27,540 nucleotides of DNA from JAFDVL01 sp043736395 (GTDB taxonomy: Bacteria; Acidobacteriota; Blastocatellia; RBC074): NCBI GenBank assembly GCA_043736395.1, contig JAYTCQ010000136.1:1-27540 (forward strand). The letters run 5' to 3'. This document shows, one piece after another, positions 9,501 through 16,212 of the stretch (positions are counted from its first letter, which is position 1; every line of letters starts with the position of its first letter). The notes beneath the pieces are model-generated. The model saw nothing but the letters and a program-made list of their open reading frames with translations. It made no database searches and was not told the DNA's origin. The position numbers were made by a program, and so were the translations under genes.

Positions 9501-9781
9501 GCTTGCGTCCGATCCTGATGACGACGCTGGCGCTGGTCGCGGGCATGTTACCGCTGGCAGTTGGCTCTGGCCCCGGATCAGAAGAGCGCCGCTCAATTGC
9601 GACGATTGTGATTGGCGGACAATCGCTGTCATTGTTGCTGACTTTGCTGGTGACTCCGGTAGTATATTCGCTGTTTGATGACTTGACCGAAAAGGCGTGG
9701 CTGAAAAATATTGGCGGGATTTTCAAGCGGAAAAAAGCTCCGGCTGTAGTGACTGAAACGCAATTCAAATCGGGCGATTAA
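6578..9781 (+). CDS. RND family efflux pump, inner-membrane subunit
   Basis: A 1067-residue proton-driven pump of the AcrB/HAE1 type. It starts MQKLAEICIKRPVF, the usual N-terminus before TM1. Two large periplasmic loops follow the two halves of the twelve-helix fold. TM4 carries GIVIDDAIVVLEN near residue 395, with both proton-relay Asp residues, and TM10 keeps the Lys in GVVKKNSIL. An in-frame GTG at 6545 would add eleven residues (RKKARNPREV after Met). ATG 6578 is preferred because family members begin here and a weak GAGAAG lies just upstream. The gene follows the adaptor directly and ends at a perfect hairpin. Exported substrates could be drugs, detergents, lipids or metabolites; both Asp and the Lys argue for an active pump. 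Confidence 0.95.
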   Translation: MQKLAEICIKRPVFAAMIILSMVVVGTSSYFKLGVDRFPSMDIPTVYVQASLPGASPEEMEASVAQVLEEVINTVEGVEQLRSISRQGMCFVPVTFDLSRNIEDATQDIRDRVATVTRQLPPGSEPPVVRKSDNDSFPVMTISLSGNRSPRELRELADNRVKVEVERALGVGEVSVGGGLKRAVNVWVDADRLAAYKIPITMVRQALQRQHADIPGGNVDTGRRELSLRTMGKVMDVKDFNDLVITTVNGFPVRFRDIGNVEDGSKEQRTASRLNGVPSVTIGIIRQSGSNTVAVIEDVKKKLERVRTQLPTDLRLEVIQDQSRYINSALHEINVHLVLGSILACLVVLLFMRSWRSMVIAGIAIPTSVISTFGMMRALDFTLNSVSMLALVLMVGIVIDDAIVVLENIFRFVEEKKMEPMEAAKEATREIGLAVLATTLSLVVIFLPVSFMSSISGRFLRQFGITAAVAIMVSLLVSFTLTPMMSARLLKKDESDHGDTSRKGFYSYIDRSYTWLLKLSMRHRLIVACLAIAVIYTSVPLYKQVRQEFIPSNVDEGEFSVGLNAPEGTNLTSMNEALQAVEGELRTFPEIKLMLASVGSGGGMMGSVNQGEIYIRMAPHAERTVNFEKFWAALKRGKPMEVFEGNYSARDLMQKIRAKLRKYTHLRPSVRNPQSINLGTGPSDFDFSLRGPELQVLYDKAMYLREWSSNNGILDPDVSLKLDKPELRVKIDRARAADLGVDTTDIATALRLMVGGDDRAGRFYDATTNFDYDIELRLKNGDRNDQQTIETLFVPSSKTGLVRLDNLVQLERTTAPSRIDRLDRQRVVSVRGSVAPGFGLADRMAAFRQEFANLKLPNTYSYSIGGRGRELERTFTEFIAAFILSVAFMYMILASQFESIIHPITILISLPLSVPFALLSLWWTDGTLNLYSALGILVLFGVVKKNSILQIDHTLNLRRQGMPRYDAIIQANRDRLRPILMTTLALVAGMLPLAVGSGPGSEERRSIATIVIGGQSLSLLLTLLVTPVVYSLFDDLTEKAWLKNIGGIFKRKKAPAVVTETQFKSGD

Positions 9782-9785
9782 CTTT

Positions 9786-9820
9786 AATGAGGGGCTTGAT
9801 CTAAACTCAAGCCCCTCATT
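9786..9820. terminator. Bidirectional hairpin terminator
   Basis: Perfect 14-bp arms (9786-9799 and 9807-9820, core GAGGGGCTTGA / TCAAGCCCCTC) with a 7-base loop lie between the RND pump gene and the convergent Schlafen gene. The stop codon of the minus-strand gene falls inside the right arm. Only short T runs flank the stem. Confidence 0.75.
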
Positions 9821-11108
9821 TCCATCCATACATTTTCAATCGCAACTCATAATTATTTAAGCTCAGATTTTCGGGAGCGCGTTTCGCAAAAACGGTGGCT
9901 TCATCGAAGATCATTGGCACTCCGCCGTGTGTTAGTTTTAAGCCATAATGACGATTCGTGAAGACTGTTTTTAAGCGCGGATTGGGCGGCTGCGAAATAC
10001 CATAGCGCAAAGACAGAAGCGGTAGTTCAGGTTCACGCGACGGATTAATCAGCTCAAGGCTGTCATCGTAAATATTTATTCTCGCAGTTTTATCGGTGAC
10101 ACTCCAATCCCGATGCACGATAAAATTCGTCAAAGACTCAATCATCGCCTCCCGATGATAATTCGTACGACTTAATTGTTGTTCTTCTTCCGTCAACGCC
10201 TTGCGCGAAGGGCGCACTTCCCAGAGATCAACATACCGCTTGATGAAATTTATTGAGCCATCGTAAAGCCTTAATAAATTCCCCTGCAAAATAGTTTGTT
10301 CGATGATCGGAGCGGTATTTTTATTACCTCCAAATTTCGTCAGCGTAATTGCCGCCTGCGGAAGTAGTGATAAAACTTTTTCGTGCTTACCAAATAATAA
10401 TATCCCACTTACAGTAGTGACGATTTGATCATTGATTTTCGTTGCCAGCCCCAGATCAAACAGCATCTGTGCCGTCGGAAATCCTTTGTCATTTTCAGCC
10501 CAATCGTCCGGGCAGGTCCCACGCACAAAGCTCCAGAATAGGGCTTCGTCAACATCGCTGATTCTGGCTTTAAAAAGTGGATTCTGCTCATATCTGACGA
10601 AGGGAGCTTCTCCATAAATTGCACTTAATTCCTCACGGGTGGCTTCTCGTTTACTGGAGCCATCGCGCACAAAAAATTGAAAATCCTTTGTGCAATGCGG
10701 GCGACGATGCGCTTCAACTTCGAGAATCACAATTCGACGACCATTATCGAACGCGACTTTTTTAATATATGGAAAAACTGAAGGCTGAATATGCTGCGAA
10801 CAAATCTCCCGGAGATCAGATTCAATTTGTTCAGGATCGTCTACACCCTCAATGCGAAGCTGATCGTTGACACCAAAAATCAGCGCGCCACCATCCGTAT
10901 TCGCCAAGGCAATAATTTCGGCAGTAAGTTTTTCAACGTTACTAAACTTGACCTTGAGTTCGAGATACGTATCTTCACCACCGCGAATCAACCTAATCAG
11001 CTCAGCTCGTGAGGTGTTAGGCGCGGGTACTGAAGATAAATATTCGTGATATGAGCGCTCAGTCGTAGGCGGAAAGCGACGCGTGTGGTGCGAGCGTTTG
11101 CGTGACAT
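9816..11108 (-). CDS. Schlafen/AlbA_2-domain protein, ATP-binding regulator
   Basis: 430 residues from the ATG at 11108; an in-frame TTG at 11126 would add six residues. The N-terminal half carries the AlbA_2 (Schlafen-like) pattern: EDTYLELKVKFSN near residue 45, then ALANTDGGALIFGVND near 70. The C-terminal half has REAMIESLTNFIVHRDWS and INIYDDSLELINPS, the hallmark of the HATPase_c_4 domain found in AlbA_2 regulators. Such proteins are usually annotated as ATP-binding transcriptional regulators, and some act in defence or RNA cleavage; the sequence alone does not decide. No signal peptide or membrane segment is seen. The upstream region in the same direction contains tatA about 120 bases away. 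Confidence 0.85.
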   Translation of the reverse strand: MSRKRSHHTRRFPPTTERSYHEYLSSVPAPNTSRAELIRLIRGGEDTYLELKVKFSNVEKLTAEIIALANTDGGALIFGVNDQLRIEGVDDPEQIESDLREICSQHIQPSVFPYIKKVAFDNGRRIVILEVEAHRRPHCTKDFQFFVRDGSSKREATREELSAIYGEAPFVRYEQNPLFKARISDVDEALFWSFVRGTCPDDWAENDKGFPTAQMLFDLGLATKINDQIVTTVSGILLFGKHEKVLSLLPQAAITLTKFGGNKNTAPIIEQTILQGNLLRLYDGSINFIKRYVDLWEVRPSRKALTEEEQQLSRTNYHREAMIESLTNFIVHRDWSVTDKTARINIYDDSLELINPSREPELPLLSLRYGISQPPNPRLKTVFTNRHYGLKLTHGGVPMIFDEATVFAKRAPENLSLNNYELRLKMYGWK

Positions 11109-11230
11109 GGAAAAAAGAAAAGACAAATATCATGCGGTTAAGAAAGGTTCAGGCTGTCAAGCCCTTGATGACTTTGTGATATTTGCCTTAAAATATGATT
11201 CGCGCGATGGCGAAGGTAAAATGACAAAAA

Positions 11231-11404
11231 TTAAACTGAGGTTTTCTTTTCTTCAGTTTCCGCAGCATCGTCGCTGACGGCTTTTTTGAAGTTGCGAATA
11301 CTCTCGCCCATTCCCTTGGCCAAAGACGGGAGGCGTGAACTTCCAAACAACAACAGGACAATGACGAGAACAATAACTAATTCCCAAGTACCTAGTCCAA
11401 ACAT
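11231..11404 (-). CDS. tatA: Sec-independent protein translocase TatA/TatE
   Basis: A short gene of 57 residues, starting MFGLGTWELVIVLVIV. The features are classic TatA: a short periplasmic N-terminus, one membrane helix (about residues 8-21), the FG hinge (LLLFGSSRLP), an amphipathic helix (SLAKGMGESIRNFKKAV) and a short acidic/basic tail with EEKK. TatA oligomers form the conducting element of the twin-arginine pathway, which exports folded proteins. A strong Shine-Dalgarno sequence (AAAGGAG) lies about eight bases before the ATG. tatB and tatC are not in the window, so tatA is detached from the usual operon. At 57 residues it is at the short end of the family. Confidence 0.93.
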   Translation of the reverse strand: MFGLGTWELVIVLVIVLLLFGSSRLPSLAKGMGESIRNFKKAVSDDAAETEEKKTSV

Positions 11405-11569
11405 ATAATTAATCTCCTTTAGGCTTTCATTCTACGCACGCAAACGAAGGGTGTCAATTAGCGTACTATAACCTCTTTATGATACAACGAATCGCGGCTA
11501 ATCCCCATCAAAAGTGCTGTCATTTGAATCGTTAAGATGCTATATTCCCGATTCTAAATTATTAACCCC

Positions 11570-11587
11570 GTGTTCTTTCGAGAACAC
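11570..11587 (+). promoter_or_regulatory. UUCG-capped hairpin in the YtxH gene leader
   Basis: GTGTTCT (11570-11576) and AGAACAC (11581-11587) form a perfect 7-bp stem closed by TTCG, a highly stable RNA tetraloop. It ends a few bases before the Shine-Dalgarno AAGGAG at about 11593-11598, so in the mRNA it would sit just 5' of the ribosome site. It may stabilise the transcript or block ribosomes; as DNA it could also be an operator of inverted-repeat type. Confidence 0.5.
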
Positions 11588-11607
11588 TCCAAGAAGGAGT
11601 TGAAATC

Positions 11608-12048
11608 ATGGCAGATGACAACAATAGCGGAGATAAATTTGTATATTTTTTGATCGGTGCCGGAATGGGCGCGATTGCCGCCCTGCTATTTGCCCCGAAA
11701 GCGGGCAGTGAACTACGGGCAGAACTCGCTGACGTTTCACGCCGGGGTGTTGATCAGGCTCGCGATCAAGCCCGACACGTGGGCGAACGTGCCTCCGAGT
11801 ATTATCAAAATTCTGCTGAGTATGCGGCTGAAATGGCTGCCCGCAGCAAAGAAACTTTGACTGACCTCGGCGAACGAAGCAAAGAGACGTTAACTGATCT
11901 CACAGAACGCAGTAAAGAAGTCATTAATCGCCAAAAGGCTTCCGTTGCCGCCGCCATCGAAGCAGGCAAGCAAGGCTATAAAGAAGCCAAGCTTAACGAT
12001 ATTGCTAAATCAGCAGCTTCATCCGGCGCAGCGTACGACGAAAATTAA
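11608..12048 (+). CDS. YtxH domain-containing membrane protein
   Basis: 146 residues. The N-terminal YtxH signature is clear: FVYFLIGAGMGAIAALLFAPKAGSELR gives a glycine-zipper-like membrane segment (about residues 11-30) followed by the family's APKxG motif. The remainder is a long charged helix with three near-repeats of RSKETLTDL (about residues 79-107), likely a coiled coil or apolipophorin-like amphipathic helix. YtxH proteins are small envelope or stress-associated proteins without a defined reaction. A good Shine-Dalgarno AAGGAG lies about nine bases upstream. A second small membrane protein follows about 73 bases later, separated by a repeat palindrome. The UUCG hairpin in its leader suggests control at the RNA level. 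Confidence 0.88.
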   Translation: MADDNNSGDKFVYFLIGAGMGAIAALLFAPKAGSELRAELADVSRRGVDQARDQARHVGERASEYYQNSAEYAAEMAARSKETLTDLGERSKETLTDLTERSKEVINRQKASVAAAIEAGKQGYKEAKLNDIAKSAASSGAAYDEN

Positions 12049-12060
12049 TTCATCTGGTTC

Positions 12061-12119
12061 GGTGTCAGGTGTGAGTTTTAAAACTAACACCTGACACCCG
12101 ACACCTAACACCTGATTCA
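12061..12119. repeat. Heptad-repeat palindrome between two membrane-protein genes
   Basis: Arms 12061-12079 and 12080-12098 form a 38-bp palindrome with one mismatch (12073/12086), centred on AGTTTTAAAACT. The right arm continues as degenerate 7-bp units: AACACCT, GACACCC, GACACCT, AACACCT, GATTCAT. It lies between two same-strand genes that look co-transcribed, so it would be carried in the mRNA. It shares its architecture, but not its sequence word, with the elements at 1-64 and 3003-3072. Confidence 0.75.
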
Positions 12120-12121
12120 TC

Positions 12122-12673
12122 GTGGAAACTTATTTTATTGCTATTTTGGTGATTGTGACGCTTCTTTTGATCGTGCAAGGACTCGTTTTCGTTGGTTTTT
12201 ATTTTTTAGCGAAACGAGTTGTCGAAATGATCGAACGGGTTGGACAATTACAGACTCGCGCCGAATATTTGTTGAAAAATACTGAGCCTGTTTTGCAATT
12301 ATCGAAACAGGTAGTTGGTGAATTTAAAGATGCCGCCGGGTATTTTTCACAGGGTGTTTTACATCTATCCGCAATCGTTGAAATGGCAAAAGATGAAGCT
12401 GCTGATGTCAAATCCTTACTTGGAGACACCACCGCAATGGCCCGCCGTGAACTTGATCGGGCCAAATCCCGCGCTGAGCAAATTCAAAATACACTCGCCA
12501 CTACTACTGATCAGTTTCAGCGCACTGCTGAGATCGTCCAACATAGCGTCCTCGAACCAGCCCGTGAATTCTCATACCTGATGGCTGGTGTCAGACGCGC
12601 CGTGGAAGTTTTCACATCCAGTAAAAGCCTCCCGGTTGACCGCGTTTATCAGGACGAAGAAATGTTTATTTAA
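12122..12673 (+). CDS. Small single-pass membrane protein, DUF948-like
   Basis: 183 residues starting at GTG (METYFIAILV...). One strong membrane segment spans about residues 4-30 (ILVIVTLLLIVQGLVFVGFYF). A long amphipathic, mostly helical domain with few prolines follows, with Lys/Glu/Ala-rich stretches such as AKDEAADVKSLLGDTTAMARREL. This topology resembles DUF948-type proteins, which often sit beside YtxH genes; the exact family is not certain. The C-terminus (VDRVYQDEEMFI) is acidic. No clear Shine-Dalgarno sequence precedes the GTG; the repeat palindrome occupies that space. It is probably in one transcript with the YtxH gene, and the pair may form a membrane coiled-coil complex. Confidence 0.7.
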   Translation: METYFIAILVIVTLLLIVQGLVFVGFYFLAKRVVEMIERVGQLQTRAEYLLKNTEPVLQLSKQVVGEFKDAAGYFSQGVLHLSAIVEMAKDEAADVKSLLGDTTAMARRELDRAKSRAEQIQNTLATTTDQFQRTAEIVQHSVLEPAREFSYLMAGVRRAVEVFTSSKSLPVDRVYQDEEMFI

Positions 12674-12837
12674 TTGATCGTATTCTCAATAATTTTATTC
12701 ATACTCACCCACTCAACTTTCAATCAATGCCGATGCCTGTCTGGTACTATCAGTTGACTTTGCCCTTGTAAATAAAGCTTAATACTCTATTAACTTAGCG
12801 GTAAAAATTTATTTTTATTCCGCGTAGAGGAGTTCAA

Positions 12838-13989
12838 ATGGATTATAGTTTTGAATTATTAAAACATTATGCGCGTGTCCTGACTGGAAAGGTTACGTCA
12901 CCGGTAGTCTTGAATATGTTGGTGACTTCAGTCTGCGATATGCGTTGCGTGCATTGTTTCTTCACCGATCAGCTTGATGACAAACCGCGCAAAAAATTGC
13001 AGATGACGACGGCGAATTTTGAACAGGTAAGTGAAACTCTGAACGGTACACTACCCGTCCTGATTCTGGCCGGAGGCGAGCCTTTCACGCGTAAAGATTT
13101 GCCCGAAATTGTTCGGGCTTTTTACAAAAACAATAAACTTGAATCTGTTTATTTAATGTCAAATGGCGGCATTCAACAGCGCATTATGCCCGATGTTCAA
13201 CGCATTCTTGATGAATGTCCAAACCTGAATGTCACCGTTGCGCTGGGCATTGACGGACTTAAAGAAGATCACGAGAATATTCGTCAAAAAGCCGGTAGCT
13301 GGGACAAAGCTATAGACACCGCGCGTCAGTTACAGGCCATCAAAAAAGAGATTCCCAGACTCGACATTCAAACCTGCACCTGCTTCATGAATTCAAATCA
13401 GGATCGGATTTTTGAGTGGTATGATTTTCTGCGCTATGAGCTCAAGCCGGACAAAATTAACTTCAATTATATTCGTCCGCCAGCCGCGAAACCCGAAGAG
13501 CTGAACATTGATCTTAGTCGTTACCAAAAACTTTCCCGAATGATTGATGATGATTCCAGACGTGGCGTCATTAGTAATCATTACGCCGGAAAAGGTGGAT
13601 TTTTCAAAGCGGCAATTGATATTCACATGCATGAAGTCATTGCCAAAACTGAAATCGAAAAGAAAGCGCAACTTCAATGCCATGCCGGAAACACAGGCGG
13701 AGTGATCTACGATGAAGGCACCGTCTCAAGCTGTGAAAATCTTGATCCGGTCGCGAATTTGCGCGATTTCGATTGGAATTTCTGGAAGCTCTGGAACTCG
13801 CCTGAAATGGATGCCAGAAGAAAACATGCGCGGTCGGGCTGTCATTGCACGCATGAATCAAATTGTTACTATCCATCATTAGCCTTTAATCCGAAGCACC
13901 TGATTCAAATCAAAAAGATTGAACGCGATTTGAAAAAGGCCGCCAAAACCGGATTAACCGGACAAATGGTTGAAGCGAATGCGAATTAA
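12838..13989 (+). CDS. Radical SAM protein with SPASM-like C-terminus
   Basis: 383 residues. The radical SAM motif CX3CX2C is CDMRCVHC (Cys33, Cys37, Cys40) and is followed by ILAGGEPFTRKDL, the GGE motif that binds SAM. The C-terminal part has a Cys-rich SPASM-like pattern: CHAGNTGGVIYDEGTVSSCENL and then GCHCTHESNCYYPS, suggesting one or more auxiliary iron-sulfur clusters. No membrane segment is visible. The substrate cannot be read from sequence. The gene leads a same-strand row with a glycosyltransferase of the diglyceride type, an M48 peptidase and an SDR reductase, so a lipid, envelope or peptide-modification role is possible. The start is well set by GAGGAG about six bases before the ATG. 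Confidence 0.88.
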   Translation: MDYSFELLKHYARVLTGKVTSPVVLNMLVTSVCDMRCVHCFFTDQLDDKPRKKLQMTTANFEQVSETLNGTLPVLILAGGEPFTRKDLPEIVRAFYKNNKLESVYLMSNGGIQQRIMPDVQRILDECPNLNVTVALGIDGLKEDHENIRQKAGSWDKAIDTARQLQAIKKEIPRLDIQTCTCFMNSNQDRIFEWYDFLRYELKPDKINFNYIRPPAAKPEELNIDLSRYQKLSRMIDDDSRRGVISNHYAGKGGFFKAAIDIHMHEVIAKTEIEKKAQLQCHAGNTGGVIYDEGTVSSCENLDPVANLRDFDWNFWKLWNSPEMDARRKHARSGCHCTHESNCYYPSLAFNPKHLIQIKKIERDLKKAAKTGLTGQMVEANAN

Positions 13990-14028
13990 GTTCAGTCCGT
14001 CACAACTGCGTGTTACTCTCTTGCTGGC

Positions 14029-15234
14029 ATGGAAGAAGCAACTAAAAAATTTCTGATCATTACTTCTGATACTGGCGGAGGACATAGCAGCGCGGCGGCG
14101 GCAATTGCTGACGGCTTAAAACGTTTTTCCGCGCCTGGCTGCTTAGTGAATATTGCTCGCGCGATTGAGGAATCTCACTTTCTGGCACAAAAGCTTGCTG
14201 ATTTTTACAACTACTTGCTTAAAAATCACCAGCCATTAATGAAGTATTATTACAATGCTATCGAACGCTTCAAACCCAACGAATCCAACCTGCTCTATCG
14301 CTTAGGCATCAATTACCTCAGACAATTATTTGAACGATTCTGTCCGCAAATTGTTATTTCTGTTCATCCGATGACGCAGCATCTTTTTGCGCGCTTCATG
14401 AAAGAATTGGGATTATTGGAAACCGTTCCCTTAGTCACCGTCGTCACGGATCCATGCTACGGGTTTTGGAGAGGTTGGGCCTGCGAAGATGTCAGCTTAT
14501 ATTTAGTCGCCACTGATGAAGCTCGTCAGCAATTAATTGATTACGGAATAGATGCTGAAAAAATTAAGATTTGTGGAATCCCGATTCATCCGAAATTTCA
14601 GTATGAAAACCCTGAAGATCGCTCTCAAGCACGTTCTGAGTTAGGGCTTGATCCTAATAAATTTACGGTGTTTGTGAATGCTGGATGGGTTGGCGGTGGA
14701 AATATTCCTCGCATCTTTGAAGAATTGGTTGATCAAAGTCATCAGCTTGAAAACACGCAGGCAATTTTTCTGGCCGGGAAAAATGATACGCTGAGAGCTG
14801 AGGCGACGCGCCTTGCACAAAAATCCAGATTTCCAATTAAAATCGTTGGCTACACAAATGCCATGGAAAAGCTGATGCACGCAGCGGATGTGATGGTTTC
14901 CAAATTAGGCGGCTTGACTACGTTTGAAGCCTTAGCTTCGAAGCTTCCGATCATTGCTGATGTTACGACAGCTCCCATGCCGCAGGAATCACAAACTGCC
15001 AATCTGCTGGAGCGTCATCAGGCGGGAGTTTTATTAAAACGTGCAATTGATGTAGTTCCGATTATCAAGCGGTTAGTCGCCAATCCGGCAGAACATGCAG
15101 CGTTATGTTTAGCAACCGCTAAAATTGCTATCCCGGATGCCACGAAAAAAATTGTTCACGAAATTACGAGTAAACTGGAAGTTAATAAACCTGAACTGGC
15201 TCCGACAACTCCCTATTTAATTATTCCTCGCTAA
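14029..15234 (+). CDS. Glycosyltransferase, MGDG synthase/UgtP-like (GT28)
   Basis: 401 residues with the two-domain GT-B fold of diacylglycerol glycosyltransferases. The N-terminal MGDG-synthase domain begins FLIITSDTGGGHSSAAAAI (residues 8-26), with the glycine-rich loop and His that distinguish this family. Then follow VVTDPCYGFWRGWACEDVSL and the acceptor-binding region. The C-terminal GT28-type domain holds FVNAGWVGGGNIP and the nucleotide-sugar site KLGGLTTFEALASKLPII near residue 290. Related enzymes transfer glucose or galactose from UDP-sugar to diacylglycerol, making membrane glycolipids; MurG-like acceptors are an alternative. The radical SAM gene ends 39 bases upstream and the M48 gene starts 11 bases downstream, so co-transcription is likely. 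Confidence 0.88.
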   Translation: MEEATKKFLIITSDTGGGHSSAAAAIADGLKRFSAPGCLVNIARAIEESHFLAQKLADFYNYLLKNHQPLMKYYYNAIERFKPNESNLLYRLGINYLRQLFERFCPQIVISVHPMTQHLFARFMKELGLLETVPLVTVVTDPCYGFWRGWACEDVSLYLVATDEARQQLIDYGIDAEKIKICGIPIHPKFQYENPEDRSQARSELGLDPNKFTVFVNAGWVGGGNIPRIFEELVDQSHQLENTQAIFLAGKNDTLRAEATRLAQKSRFPIKIVGYTNAMEKLMHAADVMVSKLGGLTTFEALASKLPIIADVTTAPMPQESQTANLLERHQAGVLLKRAIDVVPIIKRLVANPAEHAALCLATAKIAIPDATKKIVHEITSKLEVNKPELAPTTPYLIIPR

Positions 15235-15245
15235 CATTTTCAGCC

Positions 15246-16124
15246 ATGAGTGAACCAGAAAAGAAACCAAGAATCAGTAAAAAAACCAAAAAGCTTCGCA
15301 CTTACCCCGGTTTACTTGCCAAAGATTTTCAGCATCCGCTTGATATTTCTGCGACCGACGCATTGAAACAAATTCCGGCGCTCGACAAGGTGATTGCCCT
15401 GCTGATGGAATATAGTATTGAGCGTATTTTGTATTTAGAAAATATTGCTAATTGCGTTCGTGTGACGCCAAAAATGTTTGGTCGCTTAAATCGTTATATG
15501 AGCTGGGGCTGCAAGGTACTGGATATTCCCGAACCCGAATTTTACGTCAAGCTTGATCCTGTTCCGAATGCTTACACGTACGGTCATACCAAACCATTTG
15601 TCGTGATGACGACAGGGTTAATTGATTTACTGAATGATGAAGAATGTTTCTTCGTCATTGGTCATGAACTTGGACATATTAAAGCTAATCACGTGCTTTA
15701 TACGACGCTTGCGAATAACATCACGGTGATAGTCGAAATTCTCGGACAGATGACGCTTGGCATTGGCAACATTATCGGGCAGGCGCTGACGGTGGCTTTA
15801 TTCGATTGGTATCGTAAAGCGGAATTAACCTGTGACCGAGCTGGATTATTATGCGTTCAAGAACTGAATCCCTGCCTGAATAGTTTTATGAAGATGGCAG
15901 GCGGAGCGAGTCGGCTTTACGATGAAATGGATCACGAAGAATTTCTTGATCAAGTCCGTGCGTACGAAGCGGCAGACGAATCTTTTTTGAATCGTGCCTA
16001 TAAAGGCTTGCTCACCACGTTTCGCACGCATCCTTTCCCGATTTTAAGAGCGAAAGAATTAGATGCGTGGCACCGTGAGGAGTACACGAAATTTGAGACC
16101 TGGCAAAAAGCCGAGAGTATCTGA
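15246..16124 (+). CDS. M48 family zinc metallopeptidase
   Basis: 292 residues with the zinc motif HELGH (residues 140-144, in VIGHELGHIKANH) and a likely third ligand Glu in KAELTCDRAGL near residue 192, the arrangement of M48 (HtpX/Oma1-type) peptidases. A Lys/Arg-rich N-terminus (KKPRISKKTKKLR) and a hydrophobic stretch after the HELGH (TVIVEILGQMTLGIGNII) suggest peripheral membrane contact rather than a classic multi-pass HtpX. It lacks a signal peptide, so it probably works at the cytoplasmic face. It follows the glycosyltransferase by 11 bases. Quality control of membrane proteins or processing of a modified peptide are both possible; the sequence does not show the substrate. Confidence 0.88.
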   Translation: MSEPEKKPRISKKTKKLRTYPGLLAKDFQHPLDISATDALKQIPALDKVIALLMEYSIERILYLENIANCVRVTPKMFGRLNRYMSWGCKVLDIPEPEFYVKLDPVPNAYTYGHTKPFVVMTTGLIDLLNDEECFFVIGHELGHIKANHVLYTTLANNITVIVEILGQMTLGIGNIIGQALTVALFDWYRKAELTCDRAGLLCVQELNPCLNSFMKMAGGASRLYDEMDHEEFLDQVRAYEAADESFLNRAYKGLLTTFRTHPFPILRAKELDAWHREEYTKFETWQKAESI

Positions 16125-16178
16125 TCGAAGTTAGGAAATAAGCGGTTAATCGAATCTCTACAATTATTCAATCTATGC

Positions 16179-16198
16179 AGCGATTAAGTTTAATCGCT
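16179..16198 (+). promoter_or_regulatory. Perfect palindrome in the SDR gene leader
   Basis: AGCGATTAA (16179-16187) and TTAATCGCT (16190-16198) are perfect 9-bp inverted arms around GT. The element ends 14 bases before the SDR start codon, where no Shine-Dalgarno sequence is seen. A related AGCGGTTAATCG lies about 40 bases upstream at 16141-16152. This could be an operator or an RNA hairpin that hides the start; it is not followed by a long T run. Confidence 0.45.
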
Positions 16199-16212
16199 TT
16201 ACTTATTTATTT

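Noticed and set aside
12754..12793. Possible promoter before the radical SAM gene (TTGACT, TTGTAA, TAATAC, TATTAA)
   Set aside because: Hexamers are present but their spacings (20, or 16 with weak boxes) do not give one convincing pair.
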